Shown in pieces: positions 9,001 to 19,000 of a stretch of DNA of 64,000 bases. Origin of the DNA: DAHUXN01 sp963811805 (lineage in GTDB: Bacteria; Acidobacteriota; Terriglobia; Acidiferrales; UBA7541); assembly GCA_963811805.1 (NCBI GenBank), contig CAWESU010000001.1:2046001-2110000 (forward strand), given 5' to 3'. The position numbers and the translations under genes were made by a program. Position 1 is the stretch's first letter; each line of letters starts with the position of its first letter. The notes under the pieces are model-generated. The model was not told the origin of the DNA. It made no database searches and saw only the letters and a program-made list of their open reading frames with translations.

Positions 9001-9558
9001 GTGGAGGGCAAGCTAAGTCCGCTGAATGCGTCCGCGAATGCGTTAGCTCTAGCGACGGATAGCGGCGATTCGACTGCGACAGTTTTCGGTACGCCACAGA
9101 TCAGCCGAGTACTGGACATTGAGTTTCGAGAACCAGGGAGCGGTGGCACTGCCAAGATTGCCGAAAAACTGCCCCAGCAGCGCTGGCCATCCCACAGCCA
9201 GACGTCGAGAATTGCAATCAACAAGAAGGGCAGGATTCTTTTCATCAATCCAAACGACGTACTCACGGTCGTGGGGCAGGGGAACTATGTGCTGTTACAG
9301 TGCGAGTCCACTTTGTATCGCTTGCGCGAGTCGATGACCGTGATGGCTGAAAAGCTGGAGCCGTATGGTTTCGTTCGGATTCACAGATCCGTGCTGGTGA
9401 ACAAATCGTGGGTCGAGGAAATCCGCCCGTACACGCCGGGGCTGTATCTATTGCGTCTGCAAGGCGGAAAAGAGTTTACGGTCACTCGAACGTACAAGAA
9501 AAATCTCAAGTCGCTGGCCGAGCTCTGGCTTGGGAACGATACATTTGTCAGTATTTGA
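9001..9558 (+). CDS. Stand-alone LytTR-type DNA-binding transcriptional regulator
   Basis: About 185 residues. The C-terminal 100 form a LytTR DNA-binding domain: DVLTVVGQGNYVLLQC, LRESMTVMAEKLEPYGFVRI, HRSVLVNKSWVEEI and the closing FTVTRTYKKNLKSL. The N-terminal 70 residues show no receiver domain or membrane segment, so a classical two-component response regulator is excluded. The start is placed at the GTG at 9001 because GGAGGT ends seven bases before it; a TTG at 8986 lies inside that Shine-Dalgarno region. The gene is 401 bp upstream of a TonB-dependent receptor on the same strand, so regulation of that receptor or autoregulation is possible but only inferred. Confidence 0.87.
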   Translation: MEGKLSPLNASANALALATDSGDSTATVFGTPQISRVLDIEFREPGSGGTAKIAEKLPQQRWPSHSQTSRIAINKKGRILFINPNDVLTVVGQGNYVLLQCESTLYRLRESMTVMAEKLEPYGFVRIHRSVLVNKSWVEEIRPYTPGLYLLRLQGGKEFTVTRTYKKNLKSLAELWLGNDTFVSI

Positions 9559-9959
9559 ATAGTTGCCAGGCCGAATTCTACGAACATCAAGTGATTTCCT
9601 GCCGGCTTCAGTGGTGGAATCGATCCGATGACTTCTCTCAAATCTGGAATTATTCGACGAATGCTTCCATCTGATGGATATCAATGCTAAGCGAGTGATA
9701 ATGAACCGAAAAATAACGCGAGATACAAAGGAACTGGGATGAACCCCCGCGAATACCTCCACAAACTCATATCTGCATTAACCGAGCTTTCGTGTAAGTC
9801 ATTGTAAATCTTAGGCGCGCTTTTGGTCTTCACCGTGCTCTGACCAGCATCAGGGTGCTATCAATAAACAACGCAGTTGAGGCGTAACAACGCGCGATGC
9901 GTTGGTGTGATTGCTCCTGTCATCACTGAGTAAATTTGCGATTGACCTTGGAGGGGAGT
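9559..9959 (+). promoter_or_regulatory. Leader/promoter interval before the TonB receptor
   Basis: A 401-bp non-coding interval, lower in GC than its neighbours. No gene was recognised on either strand. A GGAGGGG Shine-Dalgarno stands just before the receptor ATG at 9960. Two short motifs here recur downstream of the receptor: GCTTCCATCTGATGGATATC near 9664 and ATTGTAAATCTT near 9801. Their partners are at about 14407 and 14379. A convincing -35/-10 pair could not be picked by eye. Confidence 0.4.
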
Positions 9960-12900
9960 ATGCGTGCTTCCTCACGGTATGGGCGGTTGGCTTATTCGGT
10001 TCTTGGTCTTGCTGTGGTGGTAGTTCTGGCTTCAGGAGTTTTGTCAGGAGCCGTATGGGCCCAATCGACGAGCACCGGCACAATCATCGGCAGCGTAGTT
10101 GACAATAGCAATGCTGCGGTGCCTGGTGCTACGGTGACTATCACGCTGAAAACAACGGGCGCGACGCGCACGACGACGACAGATGACGCAGGGCGCTACG
10201 TCTTCGCTGACGTTGACCCTGGGAACTATGACATCTCCGTCTCGAAGACGGGCTTCTCGACAACAGTTATTTCCAGTCAGGTCGTCCAGATCGGTCTGCA
10301 GTTGACCGCCAACGCCAAGCTGCAAGTTGGCGCGGTCTCGACCACCGTGACCGTGACGGAAACCCCCGGTTCTGAACTGCAGACTCTGACTCCCACCGTT
10401 GGTACCACGCTAAGCGGCGCCGTAATCCTGAACCTGCCGAACACCAGCCGCGACGCCTCCACCTTGGCCGTCCTTCAGCCTGGCCAGAACATCAATGGCG
10501 CCACCGGCGGCGAGGTAACTGACCAGAACTCCTTCCAGCTCGACGGAGGCTACGCCACCGACGACATGAGCGGCGACAATAACACGTACATCAAGGCCTT
10601 CGGTTCCGACACCGCAGGCGGATCAGGCGCCATGCACAGCGCCGGTTTCAGCCAGGCACCTTCCGCCGTGGTTCCCATTCCGGTCGCCAGCATTTCGGAG
10701 TTCAAGGTTTCCACGTCCAATCAGACAGCCGACTTCAACGGCGGTGCGGGCAGCCAGGTGCAGCTGACAACCAAGCGCGGCACGAAAACCCTGCATGGCA
10801 GCGTCTATGAATACTACCTCGACGACAATTTCGGCGGCGCCAACACTTGGGACAACAACAGCACCGGCACGGCGCAGCCCAGCTCGCATTTCAGCCGCTT
10901 TGGCGCAGCAGCTGGCGGGGAAATTCCGAAAGTAAACTTTCTGGGCGGTGGCTGGTACCTGTTCGGCAACTACGAAGGTTTCCGCTACCCGGAAAGCTCG
11001 GAATTTGAGGAAGACTTTCCGCTTCCGTCTCTGCGCGCCGGCATTCTCCATATTTTGCAAGGCACGACACCCTATACCATCAACCTGAACCCCTTCCCGG
11101 TCACGGACCCCGGTTGCGGGTCTGCGCCGAGCTGTAGGCTCGCGGCGGACGGCTTCACCACCGCCGGTACAAGTGTTCCGACCACCATGTGCCCCGCTGG
11201 TCCGTGCGATCCACGCGGGCTTGGCACCACGATGAACGGCACTCCGACCGGAACGCCGAACCCGGTCATGGCGTTATGGAGCGCTTCCGTGCCGCTACCG
11301 AACGACTGCTCCCAGGGCGATGGCTTGAACTACTGCGGGTATAAGGGTTCCATCTCCACCCCGCAGAGTAGCAACTTCGGCGTCGTGCGCCTGGACCACG
11401 ATTTCGCGCAGAACTGGCATTTCAACGCCACCTACCACTATTATAGGTTGAGCAATACGGTTGATAATCAGATTGATGTTGGTGGGTTTTTCCCCGGCGA
11501 CACTCTCGGCCAGTATGCAGCCATCCGCCAAAAGCCCCAGGAACCTTGGATCTATACCGCTGGCCTGACCACCAATGTCAGCTCCAACGTCACTAATGAT
11601 TTCCATTTCAGTTTCACTCGCAACTGGTGGGCCTACGGAGATCCCGGAGGCATTCCAAACGTCGCTGGCTTTCCGGCCGCCCTGGAAGTCGGCGGCGAAC
11701 AACAGGACACGTTCCAGCCCTACAACACCAACAACCAGGACGTCCGCACGCGCTACTGGAACGGCCATGATTCCATGTACCGCGACGACGTTACCTGGAT
11801 TAAGGGCAACCACCTCTTCCAGCTTGGCGGCTTGTACCAACACAACAACGACACCCACAACCGGAATGACAACGGCGAAACCATTAATACATTCGAGCAG
11901 TACTTAGTCGGGGCGGGCAACGGTGCCTCCCTTGCGGGCTACGGCATCGACATGACCGGCTACATCCCCACCGGAATCACAGGCGGCAACGCGGACAAGT
12001 ACGGAAATCTCTACTCAATGGTTCTCGGCATGGTTGACGAGACTCAGAGCCTGTACACACGCAGCCCGGGCTCCCTTGAAACAGGATTGCCCCTCAATAC
12101 CAGGACCTCTTGTGCCATTCCCGGTATCGCAGCTACGGCGGCCTGCATTTCGTCTCCGCCACTGACAAATGACAGCATCATTCCTACTTACAACGGATAC
12201 TTCACCGACGCTTGGCACATCAAGCCGACGTTCTCTCTCAACTACGGCCTGGGCTACACCGTGGAGATGCCGCCTTTCAATACCAATGGCGGGTATCAGA
12301 CTGTTATGGTGGACCAGAACAACCACATTTTGTACGCCGAGAATTACCTGAATAGCGTCAAAGCGGCCGCTCTTCAAGGGAACGCTTATGCTCCCCTTAT
12401 TGGCTTCTCGATTGTTGACAACGTTCAGGATCACTCCAAGTATCCTTATGACCCGTACTTCGGCGGGCTCAGCCCGCGCGTCGGATTCGCCTGGAATTTG
12501 CGCCCCGACACGGTTATCCGCGGCGGCTACTCACGTATTTTCGGCCGCATCAACGGCGTCAATCCCATCCTGGTTCCGATGCTTACCCCCGGATTGATGC
12601 AACCGGCCACTTGCGGGGGCCCGACCATCAGTGGTCAGTGCGGGGTTGGCCCGGGTGCTACCGGTCTTGCAACTCCGGCCAACGTCTTCCGCGTCGGCGT
12701 GGACGGGGTGAACGCGCCGCTGCCGCCGCCGAGTGCGGATCTCCCTCAGCCGTGGTATCCCGGTTTCAATGACGTGGCGACTGGAGCAGGTGAAACGATC
12801 GATCCGAATTACCACCCCGACCGTTCCGACGAATTCACTCTCAGCATCCAGCACCAGTTTGGTCCGAAGATCCTTGCCGAGGTCGGCTACATTGGCCGCA

Positions 12901-14141
12901 TCATCGGCAATATGGGTCAGTATTATAGTCTCACCGCGGTTCCATACATGATGACCCGGGGCGGGCAGAGCTTCGCGAATGCCTGGGCTAACGTCATGGT
13001 CGCCACCAACTATGGTACCAACTTGACCAACATCCCCGTTCAGCCGTTCTTTGAGAACGCACTGACTCCAGCTTACTGCAACATCGGCAGCGGTACCGGC
13101 CAGTTCTCCAGCTGCACGGCAGCGTTCGTCAACAACAATGCCGGCCTTATGAACGTATCCGACGCGTTCGATGCTTGGGGTGGCGTTTCGAACGCTGGCG
13201 GTTTTGCCTTTGGCCGGAGCTTTACAAGCGATCCTATCGCAGCAACCTGTGTGGGAGGCGTCGGAAACGGCTGCAGTGGTCAGTCTCCGTCCATCCTCAC
13301 AACCGTCAGCAACGGCTATGGCAACTACAACGCCGGCTATCTGCAGTTGAGCACTACAAACTGGCACGGTTTGACCGCGCATACGAACTTCCAATACAGC
13401 AATGCGTTGGGTACTGGTGCTGTGGTTCAAGCCACCAGTTCATTCGCCACCGTGGATCCCTGGAATCTCCAGAACGCATACGGCCCCCAGTCGTACAATG
13501 AAAAGTTCGTCTTTAACCTTTTCCTTAACTATGCGGAGCCGTTCTTCACCTCCCAGCAGGGCATCGTGGGTCATTTGCTCGGGGGATGGAATTTCGCTCC
13601 GAATTTCGTCTACGGCAGCGGCTTTCCGATCGAGTTGGGCACGGCCAACTTCGACTGCGGAAGCTTCGGCGAATGCAACACCAACTACGTAGGCGCGCAG
13701 GAGAACGGTATCATCGTGCAGAACCTGCGCTACAGCGGCACTGAAAAGCCGGGCTATGGGACAGTCTGCGGCACCGGCGGCGCAGGGTATAACGTGTTCA
13801 GCAACCCCGACGCGACCTGCGCGGCTGACGCCGAAGGGATATTCGGCGATCCCGTCCGCAGCCCCATTCTCGGTTACGATGGACAAATTGGCGGCGGCGG
13901 TCCGCTGAAAGGCTTGCCGTTCTGGAACCTGGATATGGGCATCACCAAGAACATCAAAATCAAGGAGCGGCTCAGCGGTTCTTTGTACTTTGATTTCACC
14001 AACGTGTTGAATCACATGCAGCCCAACGATCCCAGCTTGAACATTTACGACCCAACCGATTGGGGAGTCCTGGGTGGAGGCGGACCCTTGCAGGGCAATA
14101 CTCCTCGCCAATTGCAGCTCGGTTTGAGCTTCGACTGGTAG
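9960..14141 (+). CDS. Oar-like TonB-dependent outer-membrane receptor with N-terminal carboxypeptidase-regulatory domain
   Basis: A 1393-residue outer-membrane protein of the type greatly expanded in Acidobacteriota. The ATG at 9960 follows GGAGGGG and opens a Sec signal peptide ending in VWAQS. Residues about 30-115 form a carboxypeptidase-regulatory (Ig-like) domain: GTIIGSVVDNSNAAVPGATV, then GRYVFADVDPGNYDISV. A plug domain follows (LQLDGG-type region with NSFQLDGGYATDD), then a long beta-barrel rich in Asn/Gly/Tyr that ends in QLQLGLSFDW, with the terminal aromatic residue expected of a barrel. Such receptors take up oligosaccharides, peptides or chelates using TonB energy. No SusD-like lipoprotein or TonB/ExbB gene is adjacent, so the ligand cannot be named. 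A LytTR regulator lies upstream and a strong terminator directly downstream. Confidence 0.92.
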   Translation: MRASSRYGRLAYSVLGLAVVVVLASGVLSGAVWAQSTSTGTIIGSVVDNSNAAVPGATVTITLKTTGATRTTTTDDAGRYVFADVDPGNYDISVSKTGFSTTVISSQVVQIGLQLTANAKLQVGAVSTTVTVTETPGSELQTLTPTVGTTLSGAVILNLPNTSRDASTLAVLQPGQNINGATGGEVTDQNSFQLDGGYATDDMSGDNNTYIKAFGSDTAGGSGAMHSAGFSQAPSAVVPIPVASISEFKVSTSNQTADFNGGAGSQVQLTTKRGTKTLHGSVYEYYLDDNFGGANTWDNNSTGTAQPSSHFSRFGAAAGGEIPKVNFLGGGWYLFGNYEGFRYPESSEFEEDFPLPSLRAGILHILQGTTPYTINLNPFPVTDPGCGSAPSCRLAADGFTTAGTSVPTTMCPAGPCDPRGLGTTMNGTPTGTPNPVMALWSASVPLPNDCSQGDGLNYCGYKGSISTPQSSNFGVVRLDHDFAQNWHFNATYHYYRLSNTVDNQIDVGGFFPGDTLGQYAAIRQKPQEPWIYTAGLTTNVSSNVTNDFHFSFTRNWWAYGDPGGIPNVAGFPAALEVGGEQQDTFQPYNTNNQDVRTRYWNGHDSMYRDDVTWIKGNHLFQLGGLYQHNNDTHNRNDNGETINTFEQYLVGAGNGASLAGYGIDMTGYIPTGITGGNADKYGNLYSMVLGMVDETQSLYTRSPGSLETGLPLNTRTSCAIPGIAATAACISSPPLTNDSIIPTYNGYFTDAWHIKPTFSLNYGLGYTVEMPPFNTNGGYQTVMVDQNNHILYAENYLNSVKAAALQGNAYAPLIGFSIVDNVQDHSKYPYDPYFGGLSPRVGFAWNLRPDTVIRGGYSRIFGRINGVNPILVPMLTPGLMQPATCGGPTISGQCGVGPGATGLATPANVFRVGVDGVNAPLPPPSADLPQPWYPGFNDVATGAGETIDPNYHPDRSDEFTLSIQHQFGPKILAEVGYIGRIIGNMGQYYSLTAVPYMMTRGGQSFANAWANVMVATNYGTNLTNIPVQPFFENALTPAYCNIGSGTGQFSSCTAAFVNNNAGLMNVSDAFDAWGGVSNAGGFAFGRSFTSDPIAATCVGGVGNGCSGQSPSILTTVSNGYGNYNAGYLQLSTTNWHGLTAHTNFQYSNALGTGAVVQATSSFATVDPWNLQNAYGPQSYNEKFVFNLFLNYAEPFFTSQQGIVGHLLGGWNFAPNFVYGSGFPIELGTANFDCGSFGECNTNYVGAQENGIIVQNLRYSGTEKPGYGTVCGTGGAGYNVFSNPDATCAADAEGIFGDPVRSPILGYDGQIGGGGPLKGLPFWNLDMGITKNIKIKERLSGSLYFDFTNVLNHMQPNDPSLNIYDPTDWGVLGGGGPLQGNTPRQLQLGLSFDW

Positions 14142-14185
14142 GAATCTGCTAAGCCGTGGCGAGGTTTCGTGCCTACAATTCATCA

Positions 14186-14213
14186 GGCCGGGAGCGACCC
14201 TCCCGGCCTTTTT
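14186..14213 (+). terminator. Rho-independent terminator after the TonB receptor
   Basis: A perfect 9-bp stem GGCCGGGAG / CTCCCGGCC (14186-14194 and 14200-14208) with a five-base loop is followed directly by TTTTT. It stands 45 bp after the receptor stop codon. Confidence 0.9.
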
Positions 14214-14758
14214 CGCTCGCGGGTTCACCGCATCGCGAGTTTTGTTTTTGATTGTGTAGTGCGCCAGTTTTTTCGCGCGCGTAGTTCGGTCACGCGATAC
14301 GGCCGCTTCTCTGTGATCTGGCGATAAATCGTCCCTCTGGTGGACTGCGCTGGTTCTCCTCTTCCCTCACTCAACTTAATTGTAAATCTTGGATTTCATG
14401 GCCCGCGCTTCCATTTGATGTATGTCGATTGTTCCGCGTGACCGTTCACCGTTGCTACGGGGTAAAGCGCAACTCGGTAGGACGAGTTGGGTTTGGCTTC
14501 CTACATAAAACCGTATGCTCGCCGATTTGGGCCCCGTCAACTGACTGCAAATGCTGGGCGAGTGATTTGGAACCCGTCCTGCTGATACCAACGTGGGCGC
14601 TGTCGCCAAGACAGCGGAAACTACACGTGAGCGTCGGAGAGGTGTTTGTCTGTTCTTGTGGAGACCGAATAGTGTCGGCTTCGCCGACGGAAGAGGGCGG
14701 TGTCTCTCCGTTAGCCTGCGGGCAGCAAGGGCAAAGTCACACAGGAACAACGAAACAG
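14214..14758. other. Intergenic stretch without a recognisable gene
   Basis: The frame of the DinB-like gene remains open back to 14429, but the encoded residues before about 14759 do not resemble the family and the upstream part has non-coding character. It contains ATTGTAAATCTT at 14379 and GCTTCCATTTGATGTATGTC near 14407, near-matches to motifs in front of the receptor gene. Otherwise nothing is seen. Confidence 0.4.
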
Positions 14759-15274
14759 ATGCTGGAACTGTTCGGTCGTGGACCAGAGGTTCTCTCCGAG
14801 TCATTGCGGGAGTGCCCGAAACAGATGTGGCTTTATCGTGCGGCGAACAGATCTTGGACCATTCATGAAATCATTCTGCACCTAGCCGACCGCGAAGCGG
14901 AGGCTTACTTGCGCTGCCGTCAGTTCATCGCCGAACCTGGAACGGTCGCACAGACCCTCGATGCGCCAAAGTGGGCGACAACGCTTGGGTACTTTCACCA
15001 AAGCACGAGAGACGCGTTGGCATTGATTCGCCGCTTGCGAAGGATGACGTATCAAATCCTCCAGTACATTCCCGACCCTGTCTGGCAGCACACAGTGAGA
15101 GATTCCCAAAAGGGGGTCATTACACTCCACGAGTGGTTCGAGGCTCAGACGCAGCACATTCCCAGCCACCTAGAACAAATCCGGCAAAACTACTTCGACT
15201 GGGCAAGGCAACTTGGCAGGCCGCGGCAGACAGGACCTAAGGCTCGCAACCGACTGTTGGCTCGAAGGAAATAG
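14759..15274 (+). CDS. DinB-like metal-dependent four-helix protein
   Basis: About 171 residues of the DinB/YfiT-like four-helix-bundle superfamily. Supporting motifs are MLELFGRGPEVLSESLRECP, then NRSWTIHEIILHLADREAEA (W-x-x-x-E-x-x-x-H-L-x-D, with the first metal histidine) and LHEWFEAQTQHIPSHLEQI near the C-terminus (helix with the H-x-x-H pair). Family members are often thiol S-transferases or damage-inducible proteins; the role here is unknown. The start is uncertain. ATG 14759 is chosen because homology-like sequence begins there, with only a weak AGGA upstream; the open frame extends back to 14429. It is alone on its strand between a terminator and decayed genes. Confidence 0.72.
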   Translation: MLELFGRGPEVLSESLRECPKQMWLYRAANRSWTIHEIILHLADREAEAYLRCRQFIAEPGTVAQTLDAPKWATTLGYFHQSTRDALALIRRLRRMTYQILQYIPDPVWQHTVRDSQKGVITLHEWFEAQTQHIPSHLEQIRQNYFDWARQLGRPRQTGPKARNRLLARRK

Positions 15275-15367
15275 AAAGCGCACAGAATGGAGAATTTCTG
15301 GGGGCCGTAAATGCGAGTTCCGACTAGCCTTGACGCCTCCACTACCGTGAGAACAGGGGTTCGTCAC

Positions 15368-15810
15368 ATGACGGTAAAGGCATGCTTGGTATTTCTCGCG
15401 CTCAGCACGGCCATCATCACTCCGACAAACGCTCAAATGAGCGGCGAGTGAATCGGGACGCGAGCCCGTAGTCGTTGAGTTGTTCACATCCGAGGGTTGT
15501 TCCGATTGCCCGCCTGCGGAGGCATTGCTTAAAAGAATGGAACAGCAACGATACCTGGAGTGGACACTATTCCCATAGAAGGACATGTCGATTGTTGGAA
15601 TCGGGACGGGTGGATCGATCCGTTTTCTTCCGAAGCCTGGACGTCGGAAACACGGCCGACGACGTTGCAGAAGCCTGGATCGCGCTGACTGAAGATGGCC
15701 TGCAGTCTTCAAGTCACTCGTGTCCGTGGGAAAGTTCGAGGCGAGAATGCCGGGTACGTCTTAGCTGCCTCCATGAGACTCGCGCCGGGATCCTCAATCT
15801 CAGGGTTCCC
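15368..15810 (+). pseudogene. Broken DUF1223 (thioredoxin-fold, secreted) gene
   Basis: The pieces appear in order in different frames. A signal peptide begins at ATG 15368 (VKACLVFLALSTAIITPTNA) and is stopped at a TGA. Next come VVELFTSEGCSDCPPAEALL (from about 15462), which has the DUF1223 C-x-x-C motif, and IPIEGHVDCWNRDGWIDPFS (from about 15570) in a second frame, matching the family's EHVDYW...GWxDPFSS block. After that comes IALTEDGLQSS (near 15680), with a further shift to RGENAGYVL. At least two frameshifts and one in-frame stop prevent a full product. The intact family is periplasmic with unknown function. Nothing suggests programmed recoding. Confidence 0.68.
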
Positions 15811-15846
15811 ACGAGGAATGTAAACCGCCAAACACACAATACCCAG

Positions 15847-15930
15847 TTACCGCAACTTCGCGCATTCAGCCTCAGCTTGTTTCAGGAGGGGGATCTCCGA
15901 GTCGGCTTCGTTCCTTAATGTGCGGAAATG
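15847..15930 (-). pseudogene. Possible C-terminal remnant of a TPR protein
   Basis: On the minus strand about 20 codons read EADSEIPLLKQAEAECAKLR and then stop (TAA at 15847-15849). This resembles the DADPDIPILKxAKAEYAKLQ ending common in acidobacterial tetratricopeptide-repeat and kinase-TPR proteins. The preceding codons (15931-15990) do not extend the similarity, so at most a fragment remains. The call is tentative because the match is short. Confidence 0.3.
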
Positions 15931-16012
15931 TGTTGCCATTGCGTGTGGTGCATCCGCCGGCCGCGAGGAGTAAGATAATGCGTCCATTCTGAATTCGCTG
16001 AGGAGGGCTTTG

Positions 16013-19000
16013 ATGAGCGCGTTTCACAGGGCAGCTGTTGGTTTCGCCGTGGTTTTTGTCCTTGTGCTGGCCAGCGCAACTTCGCCCTCGGCGCAACAAC
16101 CGCCGGAGGGCCGTTTACTGCGCTTTCCGGACGTTCACGGCACGCAGGTCGTTTTCAGCTACGCCGGCGATTTGTGGCTCACTACCACCGACGGGGGTGT
16201 GGCACAGCGAATCACGACTAGCCCGGGACTCGAGATCTTCCCCCATTTCTCTCCCGATGGTAAATGGATCGCCTTCACGGGACAATACGACGGAAATTTC
16301 AACGTCTATGTCATTCCCGCCGAAGGCGGCCAGCCGCGCCAGCTCACCTTCGTCCCGGACATCGGCCCGATCCCTGAACGCATGGGCCCCAACAACGAAG
16401 TGATTGCGTGGACACCAGATTCCAAGCGCATCGTCTTTCTTTCGCGCCGCGACACATTCAACGACTGGTTCGGCCATCTCTGGAGCGTCAGCGTCGACGG
16501 CGGCCTCCCCGAACGCTTGCCGATCGATCGCGGCGGTTTGCTGGCGTTCAATTCCGACGGCAGCGAAATGATTTACAACCGCATCTTCCGCAATTTCCGC
16601 ACCTGGAAACGCTACACGGGAGGCATGGCGCAGAAGCTCTCCCTCTGGAATTTCAAAACGCACCAATACGAGCAGCTCACCAACGACGAATGGACGGACA
16701 CATTTCCGATGTGGAAGGGCGGGGCGGTTTATTTCGCCTCGGATCGCGGCGCGGAGCATCGCCTGAATCTTTACTCCATGGATTTGAAATCGCGCGCTGC
16801 GCGCCAGCTCACGCATTACAAGGATTTTGACGTCGAATGGCCCAGCCTGAACGGCGATCGGATTATTTTCGAAAACGGCGGCTGGCTCTATTTATTTGAC
16901 ACCAAGACAGAAAGAACCAGCAAGCTCACTGTCCAGATCGAAGGCGACTTTGATCAAGCCCGAAAGCATTGGGATTCCACGGCGAAGCTGATCGACTCCG
17001 CCGATCTATCGCCGGACGGCAAGCGCGCCGCTTTCACGGCTCGCGGAGATGTGTACACGGTTCCCGCCGACCACGGCGCCACGCGCAACCTGACCGCGAC
17101 GCCGGGCATCCGCGAACAAAATGTCGCCTGGTCTCCCGATGGCCGCTGGGTCGCCTACATCAGCGATCGCACCGGCGAGCAGGCACTTTACATTCGGGCC
17201 CAGGACGGCATGGGCGCCGAGCAGCAGATCACCGACGGCGGACCGGAATTCCCGATGCAGCCGGTTTGGTCTCCCGATAGCTCGAAGCTGGCCTACGCGG
17301 ATAGTTCGCTTCGACTTTTCTACGTCGACACCCACGAAAAGCACCCGGTGCTCGTGGACGAGGCGAAGTGGGCGGAGATTACTAATTATTCTTGGTCGCC
17401 GGATTCGAAATGGATCGCCTACGACAAAACTCCAGAAAACAACTACCCAGTCATCGAGCTGTACTCGCTGGCCGACAAGAAGATCTCCGACGTGACCACG
17501 GACTTTAATCCTTCGTTCAATCCAATTTTCGATCCCGGTGGAAAATATCTCTACTTTCTATCGTTTCGCACATTCAATGAAGTGGTCGGCGTCTACGACA
17601 ACGATTTCGCCAATCCGCAGGCTGCGAGAATCTATGCCGTCACGCTGCGCGCCGATGAAGCCTCGCCATTTGCGCCTCAGAGCGACGAAGTCACACTGAA
17701 ACCGTCAGATGTCTCCGCGAACGCAGGCGGCGTCGCCGCGCAATCTTCCGCGGCTGCGGCTCCGGCGAAAAAGGAACAGAAAAGCGAAAAGAAGGAAGCA
17801 TTCCGGATCGACTTGGACGGCATACAGAATCGCGTTGTTGCGCTTCCCACGCCTCCCGGCAACTTGGCAAATCTCGGCGCCGCCGACGGCCGTGTTTATT
17901 ATTCTTCATCCCCCACGTTTGGCTATTCCGGCTCGCTGCCAGGCTCGACGCCGGAGATTCACGTTTTCGATTTGGCCGAGCGCAAGGACCATATCCTGAT
18001 CAGCGGAGCAACTGATTACGCGCTTTCTGCCGACGGAAAGAAGCTGCTTTATCAAGCTCCCTCGAACATGTTCGGCATCGTCGATGCCACGCCGCCGGGC
18101 GACGGTGCTCATCACGTCGGCGATGGCGCTCTTGATCTTTCTGGATTGCGCGCGGAAATCGATCCTCACGCTGAATGGAAGCAGATGTTCAACGAGGCGT
18201 GGCGGCAGGAACGTACCTTCTTTTATGAAAAATCGATGAACGGTGTCGATTGGGCTGCCGAGCGCGACAAATATGCGCAGCTTCTTCCCTATGTCGCCGA
18301 CCGCTACGACCTCGATTATTTGATCGGCGAAATGTTTGGCGAGCTTTCGAATTCCCACATGTACGTCGGCGGCGGCGATTATCCCGATCTGCACCCCGTG
18401 AATGTTGGATTGCTCGGCGCGGATTTCCAGCTCGACGAAGCGAGCGGTCGCTACAAGTTCGCCCGCGTTCTCCCAGGCGAGAATTGGGATGCCGAGTTGC
18501 GGTCTCCGCTGACCCAGCCCGGCGCAACCGTTCACGCGGGCGATTACCTTCTCGCAGTGAATGGCCATGAGGTTCGCGCGCCGCAGAATCCCTACGAGCT
18601 ATTCGTCAACACCGCGAATGAGAATGTCACACTGACCGTGAATTCCTCGCCCGCTACGGAGGGGGCGCGGGAAATCATCGTCCAGCCGATCGAGAGCGAA
18701 CTAAAATTGCGCGAGCTTGACTGGATCCAGACCAATCGCGAGAAGGTCAACAAGTTCAGCGGCGGCAAAATCGGCTACGTCTACCTCCCCGATATGGGCG
18801 CATCCGGATTGAATGAATTCGTCAAGCAGTACTTCCCGCAGATTCGCAAGCAAGGGATTATTTTTGATGTCCGCTATAACGGTGGCGGGAACGTGGATCA
18901 AATCATCCTGGAACGCTTGCGCCGCATTCTGGCGGGAATGGGAACGGCGCGCAATTGGGCTCCCAATACCGAGCCCGCGAACGTTTTCTACGGCTACATG

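Noticed and set aside
15847..15990. Full TPR gene on the minus strand upstream of the tricorn-like gene.
   Set aside because: Only about 20 codons resemble a TPR protein end; the rest does not extend, so no full gene is called.
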